Shown here piece after piece: positions 12,002 through 23,660 of a DNA stretch of 64,000 nt. A program made the translations under genes and the position numbers. The stretch's first letter is position 1. Each line of letters starts with the position of its first letter. The notes beneath the pieces were generated by a model. It was given only the letters and a program-made list of their open reading frames with translations, did not search any database and had not been told where the DNA came from. Source of the stretch: Larix kaempferi (taxonomy: Eukaryota; Streptophyta; Pinopsida; Pinales; Pinaceae); contig BSBM01000001.1 in assembly GCA_027924585.1 (NCBI GenBank), positions 55,965,501 through 56,029,500 on the forward strand, written 5' to 3'.

Positions 12002-12345
12002 CTACTCGGGGAGAAAATGTAGCACGTGATGTGTTACAAGATGCTTTTATTCTTGCATTAGATAGTACTAGTGATTACTAGGTAGTAGATTCAAGGGATT
12101 CATGTCATGCTACACCCCATAGGAAATTCTTTTATGATTATGTTCCATGTGATTTTGGACATGTTTTATTGGATGATGATGAACCATGTAAAATTGTTGG
12201 AATGGGTAAGGTATGGATAAAGTTAAAGAGTAGAGGTGAATGGATGTCGAAAAATGTAAGGCATATTCCTTCTAGGAAAAGAAATATGATCTCAACAAGT
12301 TGGGAGATGGTGGTTGTTTATGTACATTTGGAGAAACATGGTGGA
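12002..12345 (+). pseudogene. Level-1 Copia protease relic
   Basis: The segment reads through VVDSRDSCHATPHRKFF (about 12085-12135). The catalytic DSGAS triad of the family is changed to DSRDS, so the retropepsin is inactive. An in-frame TAG precedes the motif at 12078. The frame shifts near 12300, where the pre-integrase frame (12300-12638) takes over. Confidence 0.8.
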
Positions 12346-13316
12346 ATATAACTAATTTATCATTGGTAATAGGAAAAGGAGACAGGATAGGTACATTGTA
12401 TTTATGTCCTCATAATACTAGTTCTTATATCTCTGTAGATTCCATAGAAATAGAAACAACATTGGGGCATCATAGATTTGGCCACATGAGTGAGAAGGAG
12501 ATGCAAATTATCCACTCAAGGAAGTTGTTTCCAGATCTGAAGCATCTAAGTTTGGATTCTGTGAGAACTGTGTTTATGGAAAATAGAAGAGATTCATATT
12601 TCTCAAAGTTGGGAAGCAAAAGAAGAGTGAAAGGTTAGAGATTTTGCATACAGATGTAAGGGGACCAGCTCAGGTACAATATCTTGGTGGCTGTCCTTAT
12701 TATGTTACTTTTATTGATGATGCAATTATAAAAACTTGGGTTTATTGCATTCGATTTTTTTTTTTTTAAATTCCTACTTTTAAGAAATGTAAATAGTTGG
12801 TTGATAATGAGACAACAAAAGGTTAAAGTGTCTTAGATTTGATAATGGAGGTGAATACTTTGGCGAGGATTTTGATATTTATTCTTCATAGCATGGGATT
12901 CATAAAGAGAGGAATGTTCCAAGAAATGCCACAAGAAAATGGCATGTCAGAAAGGATGGACAAGACAATCATGGAGAGTGCAAGGTGTATGAGATTGCAT
13001 ATAGGGTATCCCTTACATTGTTTGGTAGATGTTGTAGAGTTGTTGTTTACTTAAAAAATAGAGGGATTTTGAGTGTTATGGATAGTGGGATTGCAGAGGA
13101 GGCATGGATAGGTAAAAAGTTAAACTACTCATTTCTAAGAAATTTTGGTTGTGAACCATTTGTCCATATTGGTAAAGAAAACATAACAAAGCTTGAGGAT
13201 AAATCCAAGAAATGTACCTTTATTGGATACAGGGTTGATGATTTAGGTTATTGCTTATGGGATTAGGAAAATAAAAAAATAATTAGGAGTAGAGATGTGG
13301 TATTTAATGAAAAGGT
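12300..13316 (+). pseudogene. Level-1 Copia integrase relic
   Basis: The pre-integrase module is visible around LGHHRFGHMSEKEMQIIHS (near 12463-12517), though its Cys pair is damaged. The catalytic core follows: LHTDVRGP (about 12643), the FIDDA segment (about 12711) and DNGGEYFGEDF (about 12840), then the Glu region near 12945. The post-core segment LNYSFLRNFGCEPFVHIGKE (near 13120-13180) and KKCTFIGYRVDD follow. There are multiple frame changes. The sequence breaks at 13316 inside the linker to RT, exactly at the level-2 insertion, and resumes at 39296. Confidence 0.85.
13312..13316. other. Target-site duplication AAGGT, left copy
   Basis: The five bases flanking the level-2 LTR are repeated exactly at 39291-39295 after its 3' LTR. 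Confidence 0.9.
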
Positions 13317-13846
13317 TGTTAAAGAAATGAAATGCAGAAGATATTCTAAATGTATTTGTCTATTGTATTATTGTATTCCTCCTTCGGGAGATCTCATTCA
13401 TGTAATTGATATTGTAAGAGTAATTAAAAGAGTCAATGTAAAACCCTAACTAATTAGGTCGTCTTGGAAATATCTAGAAATATAATTTTATTGTAAAGAG
13501 TACAGGTCGGCCCAGTTAGGTGAGTTAGAGCTGACCTAGTTTGTAAAAGGTCAAGTCAAAAGTAGAATATAAATAGAGGATGAGTTGCTCATTTGTATTC
13601 ACTCATCTCACTCACAGAAGTTCGCATAGGAGAGAGATAGAATCTCGCTTAAGTGGAAGAGAAGATGATTTTGTCTTGGGATTTATATTTGTACTTTGTG
13701 AATTCTATATTGAGGAAGTTTTGTCGGGGCTTTCTCCCTTGTGCTTTCCCCGAGTGAAATATTGTGTTCATTTTTTTTTTTGCTTGTATTTCTTTCATTG
13801 ATAGATGGTTTAATGTTATTATGCTAAACAAGTAGAAAAACTAACA
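13317..13846 (+). repeat. 5' LTR of level-2 Copia
   Basis: The LTR runs from TGTTAAAGAAATG to CTAACA. It is colinear with 38759-39290 with visible substitutions and small indels. A TATA box lies at 13568-13575, and the stretch 'tattgtattcctccttcggg' is shared with the 3' copy. Confidence 0.92.
13568..13575 (+). promoter_or_regulatory. TATA box of level-2 LTR
   Basis: TATAAATA, conserved in the 3' LTR at 39010-39017. Confidence 0.55.
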
Positions 13847-13860
13847 TGGTATAAGAGAAG
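13847..13860 (+). other. Primer-binding site of level-2 Copia
   Basis: tggtataagagaag directly abuts the LTR end and resembles the initiator tRNA-Met complement with one early substitution. Confidence 0.75.
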
Positions 13861-14289
13861 TCCTGAAAGAAAAAATTGTGCAGCCTCCACAACTGCAAAA
13901 ACTAACGATTCTTGTTCTGGGAGCTCCCTTTACATATTAGCTGAAAAAGAGGGTGCATCTAGCTCACCTCACTAGGGCGCATCTTTCCATCGAAGCAGAT
14001 TTCAATTCTGATAATTTTAATTTTTGGGTCCGCCACTATAGCCTGGGAGAACTAGGGCATCAAGTTTTTGGATCATCTTCTCACATAATTGGGAGAAGGA
14101 TTACTTTTACCAACTCACCTTGAGGAGACAAATTTTCTCATCCAATCAGTTTTCCAAAATCCCGAAGTTGGAAAATTAGGGTTTCTTTGACAAAACCTAG
14201 GTCAAGGTAGAAGCAGTTTTCAAAAGGACAACTTTTTTGGTAAGTCTCATATCTATTCTATTTACATTTGAGGTTCTCATTTTATCAAG

Positions 14290-15110
14290 ATGAAAAACAA
14301 TACCAAGCTTGATGATAAGCTTGAGGGAGCTAAGAAATTCAGGGCATGGAAATGTAGAGTCATGCTCATTCTTGAAGAACATGACCTAGAAGACTTTATA
14401 AAGGAAGGACTGACAAAACCAGAGGGAGATGAAGCCAAGGAAAGGAATAATAAGAACATGATCAAAGCAAAGAGGATCATATCTGATTCTATCAAAGATC
14501 ACTTGATCCCTCAAGTGTCTTCAAAGAAGACTCCAAAAGAAATGTTTGATGCCCTGACCCACCTGTTTGAAGGAAAGAACATTAATAGGAAGATGACCTT
14601 GAGAAATCAACTCAAGGGAGTGAATATATTGAAGTCTGATTCCTTGCACTCATACTTCTCTTGAGTGTCCCAAATCAAAAAACAATTAGAAGCTATTGGA
14701 GACATTGTATAAGATGTTGAAGTTGTGATGACCACTCTGAATGGTCTCCCCAGAGATTGTGAACCATTTGTTTGTGGAATTTGTGCTATAAAGAAATTGA
14801 TCCAGTTCAGATAGCTATGGGAAGAGTGTGTGCAAGAGGAAAAGATAATAGTGGTGAGAGAGGAGAAACTAAATGAAAATGAATATCAATATTTGGAAAC
14901 TCATGCCAAAGGTGGAAGGAAAAGGAAGAACGAAGTACGTTCCCATGAATAATCTCCAAGAAGATCCCAAAGACCTCAAAAGAAAAAGAAGTTCAAGAGA
15001 GACATATATTTAGTTGAATGTTACTCCTGTCACAAGACACAACACATTGCGAAATATTGTCCACTCAAATCTGGACAACATAAGAAGCAGAAGAAGAGAT
15101 TTCATGCTCA
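14290..15110 (+). pseudogene. Level-2 Copia gag relic
   Basis: The start at 14290 (MKNNTKLDDKLEGAKKFRAW) is followed by 124 open codons to a TGA at 14662; the same frame continues past further stops. The gag core reads KKTPKEMFDALTHLFEGKN (near 14527-14583), and an intact CX2CX4HX4C zinc knuckle (CYSCHKTQHIAKYC) lies at about 15022-15063. The region between is Lys and Arg rich. It would package element RNA in cytoplasmic particles. It is disabled by TGA, TAG and TAA codons. Confidence 0.85.
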
Positions 15111-15510
15111 TGCATCAGAAGATAGTGAGTATGATGAAGAAGTCAAAACCAAAGAATATGAAGACTCCAACGAAGAATATGTAATAATAGCATACCTCAC
15201 TGGTTCAGTATCGCATGGAAGTGATAATTGGCTAGTAGATAGTGGAGCTTCAAAACATATGGCGGGATACAAAGAATCCCTCTCACATCTCATACAGAAG
15301 GAACTTCCACACAAGCTAAAGCTTGGAGATGACTATCAATATCCCATCAAAGGAATGGGAGAAGCCTCTTACAAATTGGACTCTCGAAAGTCCATGAACA
15401 TGAAGTATGTACTTTATGTACCAGGTTTGAAGAAGAACCTTCTATCTATTTCAGCATTAGATAAGAAAGGTCTTCGTATTGCATTTATAGATGGCGAAGT
15501 CCTTATGTGA
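15111..15510 (+). pseudogene. Level-2 Copia protease relic
   Basis: The catalytic motif LVDSGASKHM is intact at about 15232-15261, in the same frame as gag, followed by the flap region VLYVPGLKKNLLSISALDKK (15409-15468). This is the best-kept retropepsin in the nest, but it is fused to stop-bearing gag upstream and ends at TGA 15508. Confidence 0.85.
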
Positions 15511-16800
15511 CCAAAGGGAAAGACTATTGATGATGCAGTAGCCATTGGAGTAGATGAAGGAGGACTTTACAAGATGAAGGGTCATGCAGATACAACATTG
15601 ATGACCAGTACCATGATCCCCTATGAACTATGGCATAGAATATTGGCTCATGTACACTACAAATCCTTACCAATAGTAAGTAAGGTGGTGACTAACTACC
15701 AGAAATCCAGGTTGATCATGAAGGAATTGCAAAGGATGTGCTCAAAGAAAGAGTACGAAGAATGCATTTCCAAGTCGTGACAACAAAGATAAATGTATTA
15801 TGGATATCATTCACTCAGAAATTTGTGGACCTATGTCCACCACTTCATTAAGAGGGTATGTGTATTGTGCTTCTTTTATTGATGATTACTCCCACAAAGC
15901 ATGGATTTATTTTCTAAATAATAAATGAAGTCTTTGAAAAGATTAAAGATTTTAATGCCCTTGTAGAAAACCTCTCTGAAAATAAGATAAATATTCTAAG
16001 GACAGATAATGGAGTGGAATACACTTCAGGCGATTTCAAGGATTTCTGTAAGCATGCAGGGATTAAGAGGGAGCTTACTATTCCCTATAATCCACAACAA
16101 AATAGTGTAGCTGAAAGGAAGAACAGAACTATCATGGAAGAAGTGAAGGACATGATCCATGATCAAGACTGAAAAATGCATCTATGGGCATAAGCAGCTA
16201 GAACCGTAGTATATGTACAGAAGAAAATCTCTCAGAGTGCTCTTGGAAACAAGACCCTAGAGGATATGTTTACCAGTAAGAAGCTTGAATTTAGCCATCT
16301 AAATATATTTGGATGTCCATTATTTATCCACATTCCAAAAGATAACAGATCGAAGTTGGAACCTTCAGGAAAGAAGGGAATATTTGTGGGTTATAGTGAG
16401 CAATCAAAAGCTTACCGTATCTACATCCCAGGATTCTACCAGATTGAACTTAGCTGGGATGTTACATTTGATGAAGACACAACCTTCAACAAATCCAAGA
16501 AGAATCATGAGGATGAATCCCTAGAGTTACGGAAACAAACAATGCACCATAAAGAAATGTTGAACAAGAAACTATTCTAGAAGATCATGATATAATAGAA
16601 CCTTAGAGACCTGAGAAGACACCTCATGAAGAAAATCCACGGAAGAGAAGACCAGCTTGGGTACGAGAAATAATACAAGATGCAGCAAGATATGGTGCTC
16701 CATAAGGAAGAAAGATACCAAGGCCATATTCCATTTATGTAGGCTTGATGTAGAAGAAACCAAATGATGGAGTGGAGCACACTATTAGGGTCTCCTACAA
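15511..16800 (+). pseudogene. Level-2 Copia integrase relic
   Basis: The pre-integrase region is near ELWHRILAHVHYKSL (about 15628-15672). The core starts at IHSEICGPM (about 15809), where the usual first Asp is Glu, then FIDDY (about 15880) and RTDNGVEY (about 16000). It ends with the Glu in SVAERKNRTIMEE (near 16107-16140). After the core, LEFSHLNIFGCPLFIHIPKD (about 16287-16346) and KKGIFVGYSEQSKAYRIY (near 16372-16425) are typical Copia integrase C-terminal sequence. The reading frame changes near 15780 and 15930. The end (RRPAWVREIIQDAARYGAP, about 16643-16700) leads towards RT. Confidence 0.87.
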
Positions 16801-17308
16801 GGAGACTAGGATCAAGAGAGATCCTACCAAACAAACAAATATTAGTATTTGAATTGTTGTTCACGTATTTATGTTCCTAGATTTAATATGCATATTATGC
16901 ATTGATGAACGGAATATGCGTGTGATGGATAAGTGGCCTATGGTGTTGTACAACATTCCATTGCTACTTATCTAGAAGGAAACCTCTTTTCTTACATATT
17001 GGGAGTAGTGCACGCTCTTAATAATGTTCTGGTAGAGATGGAAGGCATCTAAAAAGTTACCGTATGAATACGGGATATGGATGAATGTTGTGTTGAAGCA
17101 TTGGCTAAGATAGTTGCATGACTATGTGAAATTGTCATTATTATAATGTTTTGGAAATTATGAAATGTTTCTAACCATGCAACTGGACTTGACTTGTAGG
17201 AAATATCGTGTACGATCACCTACAAATGAAGAATGATGAGATTTTCGTAGAACAAGACTTATGAAATCAAGAAGTACAAAGAAAGGGTTCTCTTAGAAAG
17301 AGGGAGTC
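16801..17308 (+). other. Level-2 Copia, decayed linker and start of RT
   Basis: Mostly without recognisable coding. The last 40 bases encode a KYK-type peptide that fits the KYKARLV block at the start of Copia RT. RT sequence (DYDD) resumes right after the solo LTR at 28081, which supports insertion inside RT. Confidence 0.5.
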
Positions 17309-18460
17309 TGCAAGATCCCCATTTTGACCGTTAGGGTTTGTTGGCTTCAATGTAAATATTGTATACATGCAATGTCTGTTTTCCCTAGTGTGGAGATCAA
17401 GGCCAAGGCCCCACTAGGGGATGCTTAGGTTTTATTTAAAAGGAAAGTATTTGGCATTCTGTTATCTATGTGTTGTTAGGCCATGAGATATTGTAAATGA
17501 TGTAAATATTAAATATTGCAATAAAATACCAAGAAAAATGGCTATGGAGGCAACCGATAAGATGCGTCCATGTGTATCAACTAGAAAGAGTTGAGGGGGT
17601 TGTGGGATTGGAACCCATGCTTCCACATGTCATTTTGTGAACCCATTTGACTCCCCATGCTGACATTTAATTCAACTGTAAGGAGGTGGTTGAGAAAACT
17701 TGTTCATGAGGTCGATGGAGTATGGAGCAGCCCTACAATCCGTATGGTAGGGTAAGGATCTATTTTTCTTGCTCCTTAAGCCACTCTACCTCTTGGGAAT
17801 TCACTCACCCTAATCCTTATCCTATTTTTGGCCAACCACCGGGAGTAATCACGCATTGCAGAGCCCAGCCGTGAAGAAAGAAAGAAAAAAATCATGATTT
17901 TGTGTAAGCGTGAATTTGCAGAGTCAAAAACACATAGAAAACCTGCATATGGAGTAAATAGATTGGGATATCCATGGATCATAACCTGGGGATAAATTAC
18001 ACAGCCTGAGAATCTTAGAAAACCCGTGAGAACACCTGGATATGATAGCAGAAGAACTGAGTTATGGGACAGTGTTTAGGTCGCAACCCTAAGAAGATCC
18101 TAGCCAGGATAACTGAGAAGAAGAAAAGACAGAGGTTGGATATGCTTGCTAAACCCAGTGAAGGATAAAGTCTCATGAAAGCAACAGTTGGACCTTTCTA
18201 TGCCCACCATGAAGAGCACTAGAGGGAAGGGTACTAGAGGGACTGTGCAACAGATAAGGGGGCCTTCCTTATGTTGGGTGCGGTAGGTATTGTACTGGGT
18301 GCCATGTTTGCTGAGTAGTTGAGATGTCCATAGCTCTGTGGTTGAGCTCACTGGCTTAAAATCATCCTCCCTATTCCCTTACATGCTTGAAAAACCCAAC
18401 TATATGTTGGATTAGCATTAGGGTCTAGCCTTGACTGTGAGAGAGCCTATTTAGCCTCCC

Positions 18461-19026
18461 ATTAGAGGAAATTTCAATTTAAAATGGGCCTTCCAAAAAT
18501 AATACAAATTCCATGTCAGCATGTATTAGCCAATCAAAATGCTTTAAAATTAAAAAAGGGAGCACCTAAAAAAATTGGAGGGAAAAAATAAAAACTACTT
18601 TTTTGGATCGTATTTTAGACTTATCTCCTTGTAGGTTTACTCAAATTTCAAGCGAGAGGACTTGTTGGATGCATAATTAAATTATGCATCCAATGAGTAC
18701 CCAGGTTGCATACTTTTAACAACATCCACACCATAAAAAATTGAAAATACATTAAAAAACGTGTTTTCTCTCACTAGAAACACGTTTTTTAATGTATTTT
18801 CAATTTTTCATGGTGTGAATGTTGTTAAAAGTATGAAACATTGGTACTCGTTGCATGCATAATTTAATTATACATCCAATGAGTCCTCCCGCTTGAAATT
18901 TGAGTAAACCTACAAGGCGATAAATTGAAAATATGATCCAAAAAAGTAGTTTTTCATTGTCTCTCTACTATTATTTTATTATTATTTTCCTTAGGAGGTC
19001 CACTTTTTACCCAAATTTACTCTAAT
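18461..19026. mobile_element. Foldback MITE-like element
   Basis: A long imperfect inverted repeat. The left arm from about 18590 (aaaaactacttttttggatc) mirrors the right arm ending about 18955, the outer tips are TTAGAGGAAATTT and AAATTTACTCTAA, and the two arms meet at a near-perfect stem around 18743-18801. The central loop is about 9 bases (18767-18775). It has no coding capacity. It interrupts the solo LTR relative to the LARD LTRs. A TA duplication at the tips is possible but weak. Confidence 0.7.
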
Positions 19027-19186
19027 TTAGTGGATACACAACCTAGCTCGGGGGTGGTCTCTCAGCTGAAAGAGTATAGGCTAGAAAGAGACCTATGGTT
19101 GGATGGAACGTTGCTCTCACTTAGCCAATTGCTTGGACAGTTCCATTTAAAGATAAGTGCTTCCTGTGGTGTTAAATCATGCTAGT

Positions 19187-19191
19187 TTTCC
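19187..19191. other. Target-site duplication TTTCC, left copy
   Basis: Repeated exactly at 26911-26915 on the other side of the minus-strand Copia derivative. Confidence 0.9.
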
Positions 19192-19796
19192 TGTTAAAAA
19201 TTCAATATGCTAAGACAGAAAATAGCAGCATTACATTCCATTTCACAATAATAGCATATACAGGATCACTGAAGAAACAACAAGCATAGCATAAACACAA
19301 GAGACACAGATTTATCCTGGGAAACCCTCATGGGGTAGAAAACCCAGTAAAGCTTCCTCAATATAGATGACCAGCAATATACAAAGATGCAAACCAAAGA
19401 CATGATCTCCTTCTCCACTGTAGCAGACCTCTCCTCCAATAGGTGCGCCTCCCTTGAATGAGTGAGTGTGTATAATGAGGAACACACCTCCTCTATTTAT
19501 ACACTACTTTGATATGTATTTTACACAAGTACACGTAGGCTCGTATTTAACCAATAGGTTAAATAACCCACTACAACTAACTGGGCCGACCCCTCTAGGG
19601 TGGTCTAATAACCCTTTGACCCACATAACACATTTAGGGCCGACCCCCACTAGGGAAGTCTAATAACCCGAGTTACCACATTCCGACGGAGGAATAAACA
19701 TCTCCGGATATACAATAAGATCTTCACGGAGGAATGAATCATCTCCGGAATAATAAAGTACAAATATAATATTCTTTGAAGTTACAATATTTAACA
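19192..19796 (-). repeat. 3' LTR of the minus-strand Copia derivative
   Basis: TGTTAAAAATTC to TTTAACA. Same length and, as read by eye, same sequence as 26306-26910. Confidence 0.95.
19493..19501 (-). promoter_or_regulatory. TATA box (minus strand) in 3' LTR
   Basis: Plus-strand ctatttata is TATAAATAG on the minus strand; the promoter that counts is the copy at 26607-26615. Confidence 0.55.
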
Positions 19797-19806
19797 CTCC
19801 CCCTTA
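19797..19806 (-). other. Polypurine tract at the 3' LTR
   Basis: Plus-strand ctccccctta (purine-rich taagggggag on the minus strand) abuts the LTR, as expected for the plus-strand primer of reverse transcription. Confidence 0.75.
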
Positions 19807-20017
19807 ACGAGAAGGATATTATAACAGTATCTGCACGAGCAAGGAGTCATCAACATCATACATGATACATCTATAAATCATTGGAAGCTTTCTCAACATC
19901 ATCAGTAACTCAAGCAGTTACTGGAACATCTTCAATACTGGAACATCAACATCTTCAGTACTGAGTCTTTATCTTCTGCAGCACTCGAACAACTACAACA
20001 ACATCAACATCTGGATC

Positions 20018-20367
20018 CTCACGATCATCAGTATCGTCATCTCACGACCATTAGCATCGTCATCACACGATCATCAAGATCGTCATCACACGATCATCAG
20101 CATCGTCACACACGATCATTAGCATCGTCATCACACGATCATCAATATCGTCATCACACGATCATTAGCATCATCATCACATGATCATCAACATCGTCAT
20201 CACACGATCAGCAGCATCGTCATCACATGATCATCAACATCGTCATCACACGATCAGCAGCATCGTCATCACACGATCAGCAGCATCGTCATCACACGAT
20301 CATCAGCATCGTCATCACACGATCATCAGCATCGTCATCACACGATCATCAGCATCGTCATCAATAC
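20018..20367. repeat. Tandem array, ~23-bp ATCGT/ACGAT hairpin unit
   Basis: About 14 head-to-tail units of catcgtcatcacacgatc plus a short joiner. Each unit can pair ATCGT with ACGAT around a CATCAC loop (for example 20285-20300). One unit at 20170-20185 reads ATCAT-CATCAC-ATGAT, where both arms changed. Confidence 0.9.
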
Positions 20368-20369
20368 AG

Positions 20370-20670
20370 GTATCCATAACAATACAAGTATCCACATCAT
20401 TAGTACAAGTATCCTACCGATACAAGTAACCACATCATCAATACAAGTATCCTACCGATACAAGTAACCACATCATCAGTACAAGTATCCTACCGATACA
20501 AGTAACCACATCATCAGTACAAGTATCCTACCGATACAAGTAACCACATCATCAATACAAGTATCCTACCGATACAAGTAACCACATCATCAATACAAGT
20601 ATCCTACCGATACAAGTAACCACATCATCAATACAAGTATCCTACCGATACGAGTAACCACATCATTAAT
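20370..20670. repeat. Tandem array, 36-bp GTATC/GATAC unit
   Basis: About eight units, each containing GTATC-CTACC-GATAC followed by aagtaaccacatcatc. They differ by single bases (for example aat against agt), and the unit is an inverted pair of 5-bp arms. Confidence 0.9.
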
Positions 20671-20710
20671 ACCATCACTTTCTCGGAGACCATTCGTCTA
20701 CGGATCAATT

Positions 20711-21215
20711 CAGGGACCGAAGTCCGGGGATGATACAATCCCCTTCACGTACATTTTGAACTATCAGTTCCGGGATGATGCAATCCCCATCACGTACATT
20801 TTGAACTATCAGTTCCGGGATGATGCAATCCCCATCACGTACATTTTGAACTATCAGTTCCGGGATGATGCAATCCCCATCACGTACATTTTGAACTACC
20901 AGTTCCGGGATGATGCAATCCCCATCACGTACATTTTGAACTATCAGTTCCGGGATGATGCAATCCCCATCACGTACATTTTGAACTACCAGTTCCGGGA
21001 TGATGCAATCCCCATCACGTACATTTTGAACTATCAGTTCCGGGATGATGCAATCCCCATCACGTACATTTTGAACTATCAGTTCCGGGATGATGCAATC
21101 CCCATCACGTACATTTTGAACTATCAGTTCCGGGATGATGCAATCCCCATCACATACATTTTGAACTATCAGTTCCAGGATGATGCAATCCCCATCACGT
21201 ACATTTTGAACTAAG
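20711..21215. repeat. Tandem array, 45-bp unit (about 11 copies)
   Basis: The unit is 45 bases, near identical across copies, with the core GGGAT-GATGCA-ATCCC. Because 45 is a multiple of 3 it gives a 152-codon open frame with a 15-residue repeat, which I treat as a by-product and not a gene. Confidence 0.95.
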
Positions 21216-22012
21216 GTCCAGGGACGATGCAGTCCTATCTTCTATTCTCGGATACCTCACGTCTACGGCTCTCTTTAGGACTGAGAGTCCAGGGATGATC
21301 CAATCCCCTCAAGTCCACCAAGGACTTCATTCTCGGAGACCTCTCGTCTACGGCTCTCTTTAGGACTGAAAGTCCAGGGATGATCCAATCCCCTCAACTG
21401 TCCACTAAGGACTTCATTCTCGGAGACCTTACGTCTACGGTTCTCTTTAGGACTGAAAGTCCAGGGATGATCCAATCCCCTCAACTGTCCACTAAGGACT
21501 TCATTCTCGGAGACCTTACGTCTACGGTTCTCTTTAGGGCTGAAAGTTCAGGGATGATCCAATCCCCTCAACTGTCCACTAAGGACTTCATTCTCGGAGA
21601 CCTTACGTCTACGGTTCTCTTTAGGACTGAAAGTCCAGGGATGATCCAATCCCCTCAACTGTCCACTAAGGACTTCATTCTCGGAGACCTCACGTCTACG
21701 GCTCTCTTTAGGACTGAAAGTCCAGGGATGATCCAATCCCCTCAACTGTCCACTAAGGACTTCATTCTCGGAGACCTTACGTCTACGGTTCTCTTTAGGA
21801 CTGAAAGTCCAGGGATGATCCAATCCCCTCAACTGTCCACTAAGGACTTCATTCTCGGAGACCTTACGTCTACGGTTCTCTTTAGGGCTGAAAGTCCAGG
21901 GATGATCCAATCCCCTCAACTGTCCACTAAGGACTTCATTCTCGGAGACCTTACGTCTACGGTTCTCTTTAGGACTGAAAGTCCAGGGATGATCCAATCC
22001 CCTCAACTCTTT
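21216..22012. repeat. Tandem array, 87-bp unit (about 9 copies)
   Basis: Units share the core GGGAT-GATCCA-ATCCC with the neighbouring 45-bp array, followed by a segment with 'ctcggagacc' and 'gtctacgg'. The period of 87 is a multiple of 3, so long frames open on both strands; these are repeat artefacts. Confidence 0.95.
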
Positions 22013-22029
22013 TCTCATCCATACAGGTA

Positions 22030-22300
22030 CAATCATATATCACATCAAAACATGTATACATCACATCAAGACATGTGTACATCAAAACATGTATACATCA
22101 CTTAATCAACACATGTACACATCACATCAAAACATGTGTACAACAAAACATGTATACATCACTAATCAAAACATGTACACATCACATCAGAACATGTATA
22201 CATCACAACTAGCATGTATTCTTACTAATACATCTAAACATGTATACATCACACCAAAACATGTATACATCTAGCATGTATTCTTACCAATACATCTATC
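22030..22300. repeat. Tandem array, ~21-bp ATGTATACAT unit
   Basis: About 12 irregular units containing the 10-bp palindrome ATGTATACAT or the variants acatgtacaca and acatgtgtaca, separated by 'cacatcaaa'. Confidence 0.85.
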
Positions 22301-22439
22301 ATCAAAAGCATGTATAAGTAAAGCTAAGTATTCTAAGTATAAGAGTCCTAAATCTAAATATTTCTAAGTAACTGGGTGTAGAGAACAGGTTACCTCATCA
22401 ACGACCTTGTTGTTTGATGAGACAATCTCATCAGTAGTG

Positions 22440-23660
22440 ACTATACTACTCCCCCTTTCGAGGACGGTCCTTTTGAACTACACCAAGCTTGTCTCGGAAG
22501 TATTCAAACTTCACTCGAGACAGAGGTTTGGTTGGTAACTTCTTCACTTGACGTAGGGGCTTGGTTAGTACAATGGTAACCTGTTACAAATTCAAACTTT
22601 TAGAGTTCATTTCTGTGACATATCTTGTTAGTTCCCTATGTTCTTTGACTTATCATGGAACACTAGATTCTATGTCATCTTGATACAACTCTAATTATCA
22701 CATAGGATCTCAGTTGGTTCTAACTCTAAGTCAAACAATCCTAAAGCCAAACTTCTTCACAACTAGCAGAGCAAGCAGCCATATATTCCGCTTGTGCTGA
22801 GAGTCACACTAGACTGCTTCCAGCTAAACCACGAGATCATGGCTAATCCCAGACAATAACATCCTCTCGAGGTGTTCTTCTTGTCTGATACACTTCCTGC
22901 CCAAACAGAATCTGAATAGCCATTTGAAGTCATGATCTTCAAGATAGCATAGATCAAATTCTATCGTGTCCTTTATGTGCCTCATCACATACTTTGCAAC
23001 TATCAGGTAAACACATCTAGTTTCCACTAGATACTAACTCAAGGTGTTCAAAACAGAGCATATATCTAACCTAGTATATGTTAGATATATCAAAGACCCA
23101 ATAATTTGACTGTACAGAGTTATATCCACTAACTCTGATGAGTTATCCCCTAACGGCTTCAAGCTGGAATCCATAAGAGTGGCCATTCCAACACCTCAAG
23201 TCATATTTCTCATCATACTTTCCCTGATTGATAAATATTCCTTCTGAGCCTTGCCATACTTCCAGACCTAGGAAGTAAAGCATCAAATTGAGATCTTTCA
23301 TTTTTCATTTCTGTATTGAATGATCTTCTGCATATCTATCTGTGCCATCTCTCGTTAGATGGGTCTACTGATATGAGCCTCAGTATCATTCGAACTCTGT
23401 GGTGAGTTCCTTCTTGCATCCATGTCATATGTGTATCATATTCAACCTTGTAGCAAAGGTTGAGATCCACATCACCCATGGTGATCATTAAGCTTAAATT
23501 ATTATCGATCCTAGGTACCTATACAGAACCTGATTCATACCTCTTCTTTAATTACACCATACTTGGAGCAAACATCTTGTCATGATTCTCTTCCCCTTTC
23601 TAAGAGAATCTTCTAGCCATGAGCCTTCTATATTTTGTTTGATTTGTAAATCTTCTTGTT
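22440..23660 (-). pseudogene. Copia RT-RNase H relic of the young derivative
   Basis: On the minus strand, an RT-like stub contains HDKMFAPSMV (near 23580). A segment with LNLMLYFLGLEVW-type sequence lies near 23270-23310, followed by RNase H: GYSDSVWAGSVSDKKNTSRG (about 22865-22924), WFSWKQSSVTLSTSG (about 22790-22835) and a C-terminal LTKPLSRVKFEYFRDKLG block (about 22490-22545). The catalytic core of RT, including any YVDD, is missing between these. Frameshifts and stops occur. A purine tract, plus-strand ctccccctttcgagg (22450-22464), follows directly after the coding end. Confidence 0.8.
22450..22464 (-). other. Second polypurine-like tract at the end of pol
   Basis: Plus-strand ctccccctttcgagg resembles the LTR-proximal tract at 19797, but lies about 2.6 kb inside the element, between RNase H and the repeat arrays. 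It may be an ancestral PPT position or a central PPT. Confidence 0.45.

Noticed and set aside
20756-22105. Open frames of 152, 241 and 162 codons with perfect 15- and 29-residue repeats
   Set aside because: Unit lengths of 45 and 87 bp are multiples of three, so frames stay open by construction on either strand. They lie in the 3' untranslated part of an LTR element.
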